Shown here piece after piece: positions 6,700-10,236 of a stretch of 10,236 nt of DNA. The translations under genes were made by a program, and so were the position numbers. Location: contig SEBM01000099.1 of NCBI GenBank assembly GCA_004296145.1, positions 1 through 10,236 on the forward strand, given 5' to 3'. This DNA is from Flavobacterium sp. (GTDB lineage: Bacteria; Bacteroidota; Bacteroidia; Flavobacteriales; Flavobacteriaceae). The stretch's first letter is position 1, and the number at the start of each line of letters is the position of its first letter. The notes under the pieces are model-generated. The model was not told where the DNA came from and made no database searches. It saw only the letters and a list, made by a program, of their open reading frames with translations.

Positions 6700-6808
6700 A
6701 AGATAAAGATATAATAAATATCGAATTGCAGAATGCATTTCACAAGCTCATCGAGCCGTTGGAATGTTTTCAAAAGTCACGTAAGATTTTATCTCCTAAT
6801 CTTGCAGT
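6700..6808. promoter_or_regulatory. Divergent control region between kinase operon and outer-membrane receptor
   Basis: This short gap must hold both divergent promoters. On the plus strand AAGATT (6783-6788) and AATCTT (6798-6803) form an inverted repeat just 5 bp before the receptor ATG. TAATCTTG (6797-6804) is one mismatch from the -7 consensus, but it sits so near the ATG that the transcript would be nearly leaderless. On the minus strand GACTTTTG (read 6778 to 6771) is one mismatch from TAnnTTTG and could serve the kinase. Neither promoter is certain. No clear LytTR direct-repeat pair was found. Confidence 0.35.
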
Positions 6809-9187
6809 ATGAAAACACTAACCACCACTATTATTATCCTGATTTTTCAAATTTCTGCCCTGGCGCAGCAAACTACTGTTTCTGGCACAGTGCAGGATAA
6901 TTTGACCAAAGAAACATTGCCCTATGTAACGGTAACTGTAAAAGACAGCGCACTCAAAACAGTCGTAATAGCTATTACTGATGATCACGGGATTTTTACG
7001 CTTGAGAACTTACCAGTTGGCAAACTGACGCTTAATTTTACTTTTATGGGCTATCAAAATTATACGCAGCCTTTGGACATTGTTTCCGGTAAAACTAAAA
7101 TAGAACTCGATACAATTGGTTTGCAGACAAATGCCATAGAATTGAACGCCATAGAAATTACCGGACAAAAGCCAAATATTAGTTTAAAACTGGATAAAAA
7201 GGTTTTTGAAGTTGGGAAAGATGCCTTGTCACAAAATGGTTCTGCACATGATGTCTTAAATGGCGTTCCTTCTGTTGCAGTAAGTCCAACCGGAACAATA
7301 AGTCTTAGAGGAAACAGCAGCGTATTAATATTAATTAACGGAAGACAATCTGGCCTTACGCAAAGCAATGCGCTAGATCAGATTGCTGCAGACCAGATTG
7401 ATCGTATAGAAGTTATTACAAATCCTTCTTCAAGATATGACGCGGCAGGCTCAGCAGGAATTATCAATATTATATTGAAAAAAAACAAGAAAAGCGGTTT
7501 TAGCGGTCAGGTTCGCCTTGTCGGAGGTTCGCCAAACGATAGCCGCGTTAATCCGAGTATTAATTATAAATCTGAGAAGATTAATATATTTTCTAATTTC
7601 AGTATCCGTTCTACCGATTATGTTGGTCTTTATACAACCAATCAGTCTACTATCGAAAATGGTAATCCAACTTACATGAACCGCGTTCAGAATGAAGACC
7701 GTCACGATGATGGAAAACTGCTTTATCTTGGGGCTGATTTCTTTATAAATGATCATCAAACTATTACGGCTGCTTTTTTAAAGAATGCTACGCATGACAA
7801 CGATAAAACGCGTTTACTTTATGATTACAGTAATGCCGGCAATGCTGCAAAAGACAGTATTTTATCCCGAGAAGGAAAATCATTAGAAAAACGAAATTAC
7901 AATCAGTTTGAGTTTAATTATACCCGAACATTTAAACAGCCGGCAAAAAAATGGACGGTTGATGTGCAATACGACTGGTGGGACAGCGATAAGAACTGGA
8001 ATCTTTCTACACAGCGATTATTTCCGGATGCGGTTGCTTATCCCGGAATCAGAACCAGATCGACCGGAAACAGCAAAGATTTGCTTGCAAAAAGTGATTT
8101 TATTCAGCCAATTGATAGTATTTCTTCTTTTGAGTTTGGAATAAAGACAGAGATTAGAAAAGTTTCAAGCGATTATCTAGCCGAACAGCAGCAAGATGAT
8201 AATTGGGCTGTTTATCAGGATATTGACAATCATTTGGATTATAGCGAAACCATTACGGGTGCTTATGCTCAATTTAGTGATAAAATCAATAAGTTCTCTT
8301 ATATGCTGGGTCTTCGAACAGAATTTACGGCTATTTCTATTTCAGATTTACAAAACACTTATAATGATGATAAAAATTACAACAAACTGTTTCCAACTGC
8401 TAATCTGAGCTACAAACTTAATAACGCAACAGTACAGCTTAATTACAGCAAACGTATCAATAGACCATCATTGTACGATATATATCCTTTTAATGAAGTG
8501 ACGGACTTAAATGCACAATATGTGGGTAATCCGGATCTTAATCCTTCTTATTCTGATGTGTTTGAAATGGCTTTCCTTACTACCTGGAAAAAACTTACAC
8601 TAAATCCGTCTGTTTATTATCAGTATGAGAAAGGCTATATGCAAGATTTCACGTATCGTGAAGATGATATATTTTTTACAACACCTATCAATATTGATCA
8701 TGAAACACGCAGCGGTGTTGAACTTTCTATATTATACAATCCGCTAAAATGGCTGCAAATCAATACTGAAATGAATTTTTACCGCTTTGAACAAAAAGGA
8801 AATTACATGGAAAAAAATCTGGATTATACCGGAGAAACTTTTACAGGGCGTTTGAACACGCAGGTTAAGCTTCCCGCAAAATTCAGTTTTCAGGGCCGTT
8901 ATAATTTTCGTGGTGCGCAACAAAACGCACAAACCAGAAACAATTCCTTGCAATCTCTTGATTTTGGTCTGAGTAAAATTCTGCTAAAAGACAAAGCTAC
9001 GATTGTTTTTGATGTAAGTAATGCATTTAATCTTCGTCAGAACAAGAGTACTACAATTGGAACCGATTATTTATTAAATGAAAATAGTATTCCCAACGCT
9101 GCACGTTACCGCCTAAGTTTTGTTTATCGTTTCAATTTAACCGATCCAAAAGTAATCAGACAGGCTAATGATGCCAATCGTAATTAA
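6809..9187 (+). CDS. TonB-dependent receptor-like outer-membrane beta-barrel protein
   Basis: A 792-residue outer-membrane protein. A signal peptide (1-19, ...FQISALA) is cut before Q20-Q21. A CarboxypepD_reg-like beta-sandwich follows (about 23-105; SGTVQDNLTKETLPYVTVTV, DDHGIFTLENLPVGKLTLNF). A plug domain spans about 126-226, with LNGVPSVAVSPTGTISLRGN, VLILINGRQSG and the DQIDRIEVITNPSSRYDAAG turn. The rest is a long barrel with alternating strands, matching the outer-membrane beta-barrel family found next to plug domains in Bacteroidetes (the OMP_b-brl_3 type). GNPDLNPSYSDVFEMAF and GVELSILYNPLKWLQINTEMNFYRFEQ are typical barrel segments. It ends YRLSFVYRF plus a short polar tail. No SusD partner follows, so it is not a classic SusC/D pair; the cargo is unknown. 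It is divergent from the two-component system, which may regulate it. Confidence 0.93.
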   Translation: MKTLTTTIIILIFQISALAQQTTVSGTVQDNLTKETLPYVTVTVKDSALKTVVIAITDDHGIFTLENLPVGKLTLNFTFMGYQNYTQPLDIVSGKTKIELDTIGLQTNAIELNAIEITGQKPNISLKLDKKVFEVGKDALSQNGSAHDVLNGVPSVAVSPTGTISLRGNSSVLILINGRQSGLTQSNALDQIAADQIDRIEVITNPSSRYDAAGSAGIINIILKKNKKSGFSGQVRLVGGSPNDSRVNPSINYKSEKINIFSNFSIRSTDYVGLYTTNQSTIENGNPTYMNRVQNEDRHDDGKLLYLGADFFINDHQTITAAFLKNATHDNDKTRLLYDYSNAGNAAKDSILSREGKSLEKRNYNQFEFNYTRTFKQPAKKWTVDVQYDWWDSDKNWNLSTQRLFPDAVAYPGIRTRSTGNSKDLLAKSDFIQPIDSISSFEFGIKTEIRKVSSDYLAEQQQDDNWAVYQDIDNHLDYSETITGAYAQFSDKINKFSYMLGLRTEFTAISISDLQNTYNDDKNYNKLFPTANLSYKLNNATVQLNYSKRINRPSLYDIYPFNEVTDLNAQYVGNPDLNPSYSDVFEMAFLTTWKKLTLNPSVYYQYEKGYMQDFTYREDDIFFTTPINIDHETRSGVELSILYNPLKWLQINTEMNFYRFEQKGNYMEKNLDYTGETFTGRLNTQVKLPAKFSFQGRYNFRGAQQNAQTRNNSLQSLDFGLSKILLKDKATIVFDVSNAFNLRQNKSTTIGTDYLLNENSIPNAARYRLSFVYRFNLTDPKVIRQANDANRN

Positions 9188-9193
9188 TGATTG

Positions 9194-9221
9194 TTGCGCT
9201 TTCGTGAAAGATGTAAATCTG
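9194..9221 (+). promoter_or_regulatory. Candidate promoter for the CPYH small protein gene
   Basis: TTG (9194-9196) is followed after 17 bp by TAAATCTG (9214-9221), one mismatch from the Bacteroidetes TAnnTTTG element. Transcription would start near 9228, leaving a leader of about 76 nt that is almost all A and T. A small palindrome CTTTC-GT-GAAAG (9199-9210) lies between the two boxes and could be an operator or the weak 3' end of the receptor transcript. Confidence 0.35.
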
Positions 9222-9303
9222 ATAACAATTCTGTAATTTACTGTAAATGATAAAGATGATATAAATGTAATTTTAATATATTATAAATTTAAATCATATC
9301 GTC

Positions 9304-9525
9304 ATGGAAAATACAGACAACAATTATAACGAAAACATACAAAAATGCCCATATCACGCTCACTTAAATGCCGCTGTACAAAATGCAATGGCTGATAAGG
9401 ATGCTAATACCGGAGACTGGGATGACGAACGCGAAGAACGCAAAACTGAGGAAGGTTATAACAATGATGAAAATGACAACAGTGGCGGCGCAGGAAGTTC
9501 AGGAAGCGCTTCGACAAACAGTTAA
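9304..9525 (+). CDS. Small acidic CPYH-motif protein of unknown function (73 aa)
   Basis: I do not recognise this protein. It is 73 residues with three parts. An Asn-rich start is followed by KCPYHAHLNAAVQNAMADKD (14-33), which could be a short helix carrying the single Cys15, His18 and His20. Next is a strongly charged block, DWDDEREERKTEEGYNNDEND (38-58). The tail is a Gly/Ser/Ala run (SGGAGSSGSASTNS). Overall there are 16 Asp/Glu and 5 Lys/Arg. There is no signal peptide or membrane segment, so it is probably cytoplasmic. C-P-Y-H plus a nearby His could bind a metal, but one Cys and two His is thin evidence. The ATG is preceded by a long AT-rich leader, and a strong terminator follows 16 bp after the stop, so the gene looks genuinely expressed. 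An overlapping frame at 9368-9556 is less natural and not annotated. Confidence 0.68.
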   Translation: MENTDNNYNENIQKCPYHAHLNAAVQNAMADKDANTGDWDDEREERKTEEGYNNDENDNSGGAGSSGSASTNS

Positions 9526-9541
9526 CAGGAAATCTGTAAAT

Positions 9542-9575
9542 AAAAAAAAGAGCTAAATAATTAGCTCTTTTTTTT
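9542..9575. terminator. Bidirectional intrinsic terminator between convergent genes
   Basis: Eight A residues plus GAGCTAA (9542-9556) are perfectly complementary to TTAGCTC plus eight T residues (9561-9575), around a 4-nt ATAA loop. Read on either strand the core hairpin GAGCTAA/TTAGCTC is followed by a U-tract, so it can end transcripts of both the CPYH small protein gene and the convergent L,D-transpeptidase-like gene. It is the clearest terminator in the window. Confidence 0.9.
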
Positions 9576-9618
9576 ATTCTTTTCGAAAGAAATATTTTAA
9601 TCTACGTTTTGTAACTAT

Positions 9619-10218
9619 CTAGTAATAAACGTACATCATGATTTTTGAATTTGAACTTTCGATAATTTTTTCAAGTCTTTTAAAAAACATTTCGTTTACC
9701 ATTGGGCATCCTTTGCTTCTTGCAATGTAGTGATCCTGCTCTTCATAAGGAACTGCAGAATACTGGTGCAATACGATTGCTCTCTTATTAGCATTACAGT
9801 TTGTATCATCAAGTCCGGTAAGTCTGAACGCTTTTCCAAAAATACCTTTATATGATTTTTCTACAGCATATCTGCCAAGTGAAGTGCAGTTTGAGTTTTC
9901 AACATTGCTGAATTTCAAATCTCCGGGAATACCTGTTTCAGATCCGCTGCCGTGTGCTACCAATCCCTGATCGATAATTTTATTGTTTTGAAGGTCGTAT
10001 ACGAAAAATCTGTTTTTACCTGATTTTATTTTCATATCCACAAAAAAAGCAATTTTGTTGCTGTATTTATGGTCAGTGTTCGTTAGGTTTTTGATCTCAG
10101 TCACGTGATCAGTAAGTCTTAGGAAATCAAACTCAGTTAATATCTCTTTTTTGTCAGTCACGTTGTAGGTTGTGAAAGAACTTAGACAAACAAACAGTAC
10201 CATAAAAACTATTCTCAT
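9619..10218 (-). CDS. L,D-transpeptidase-like protein, YkuD_2 (murein L,D-transpeptidase catalytic domain) family
   Basis: A 199-residue exported protein. A short hydrophobic N-terminus (MRIVFMVLFVCLSSF) acts as a signal peptide or anchor; the cut site is unclear. The domain matches the Bacteroidetes-rich YkuD_2 type in order: FFVYDLQNNKIIDQGLVAHG (71-90) with the conserved HGSGS at 89-93, LKFSNVENSNCTSLGRY (101-117), FRLTGLDDTNCNANKRAIVL (131-150), the His151 that starts HQYS, and the catalytic motif ARSKGCPMV with Cys171. In L,D-transpeptidases the Cys attacks a peptidoglycan stem peptide and the conserved His activates it, giving 3-3 crosslinks or attaching proteins; here the reaction is inferred from family and the true substrate is untested. 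The start lies 18 bp from the window edge, so its promoter is mostly outside. It is convergent with the CPYH small gene and shares its terminator. Confidence 0.88.
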   Translation of the reverse strand: MRIVFMVLFVCLSSFTTYNVTDKKEILTEFDFLRLTDHVTEIKNLTNTDHKYSNKIAFFVDMKIKSGKNRFFVYDLQNNKIIDQGLVAHGSGSETGIPGDLKFSNVENSNCTSLGRYAVEKSYKGIFGKAFRLTGLDDTNCNANKRAIVLHQYSAVPYEEQDHYIARSKGCPMVNEMFFKRLEKIIESSNSKIMMYVYY

Positions 10219-10236
10219 ACGCAGTAATTATAAAGT

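Noticed and set aside
6755..6775. CCGTTGG and TGTTTTC in the divergent gap as possible LytTR half-sites
   Set aside because: They match the LytTR repeat consensus only in part and are about 8 bp apart, not the usual spacing of roughly two helical turns between repeat starts.
7060..7368. Minus-strand open frames of about 100 residues inside the outer-membrane receptor gene
   Set aside because: They lie opposite a well-supported receptor with clear domains, have no recognisable features, and reflect reverse-frame openness.
9368..9556. Alternative 62-residue plus-strand frame overlapping the CPYH gene
   Set aside because: It runs through the terminator's A-tract, ends in a Lys-rich stretch coded by that tract, and has less plausible composition than the 9304-9525 frame.
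9581..9592. TTTCGAAA palindrome downstream of the bidirectional terminator
   Set aside because: Only 8 bp are symmetrical, and no gene start or second T-tract is nearby to give it a role.

Overview
The window looks like an ordinary piece of chromosome from a member of the Bacteroidetes, most likely a Flavobacterium or close relative. The DNA is AT-rich. Most starts lack a Shine-Dalgarno sequence, and several upstream regions carry the TAnnTTTG -7 element typical of this phylum. The protein families also fit: a CarboxypepD_reg/plug/beta-barrel outer-membrane receptor, a 7TM LytTR-type histidine kinase, a pre-peptidase plus S41 peptidase, and a YkuD_2-type L,D-transpeptidase. Taxonomy is inferred from these traits; no 16S or other marker is present. 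I see no insertion sequence, phage gene, CRISPR array, tRNA or rRNA.

Layout. (1) 32-1165, plus strand: a TetR/AcrR repressor and a hot-dog acyl-CoA thioesterase, separated by 54 bp that hold a palindrome fit to be a TetR-type operator. (2) 1344-1565, plus strand: a small, very acidic protein of unknown function with its own candidate promoter and a terminator whose 3' half lies inside the end of the convergent gene. (3) 1616-4266, minus strand: an AraC-family regulator that starts at GTG, followed by a secreted S41 peptidase; between them are clustered CAAT/ATTG palindromes and a perfect -7 element. (4) 4364-6699 (or 6738), minus strand: a translationally coupled sensor kinase and LytTR response regulator, ending in a terminator that overlaps the last codons. 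(5) 6809-9187, plus strand and divergent from the kinase: a large TonB-receptor-like outer-membrane beta-barrel protein. (6) 9304-9525, plus strand: a second 73-residue acidic small protein, with a CPYH motif and a Gly/Ser tail. It ends at a long, perfectly symmetrical two-way terminator shared with (7), a minus-strand YkuD_2-type L,D-transpeptidase-like protein at 9619-10218.

How the genes may work together. The best-supported functional units are the kinase/regulator pair, where a 4-bp ATGA overlap implies co-translation, and the repressor-thioesterase pair. The divergent placement of the outer-membrane receptor suggests, but does not prove, that the two-component system controls it. The AraC regulator may control the peptidase gene downstream. 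The two small acidic proteins are the least explained elements and the best candidates for something undescribed. Nothing in the window clearly amounts to a new multi-gene system.
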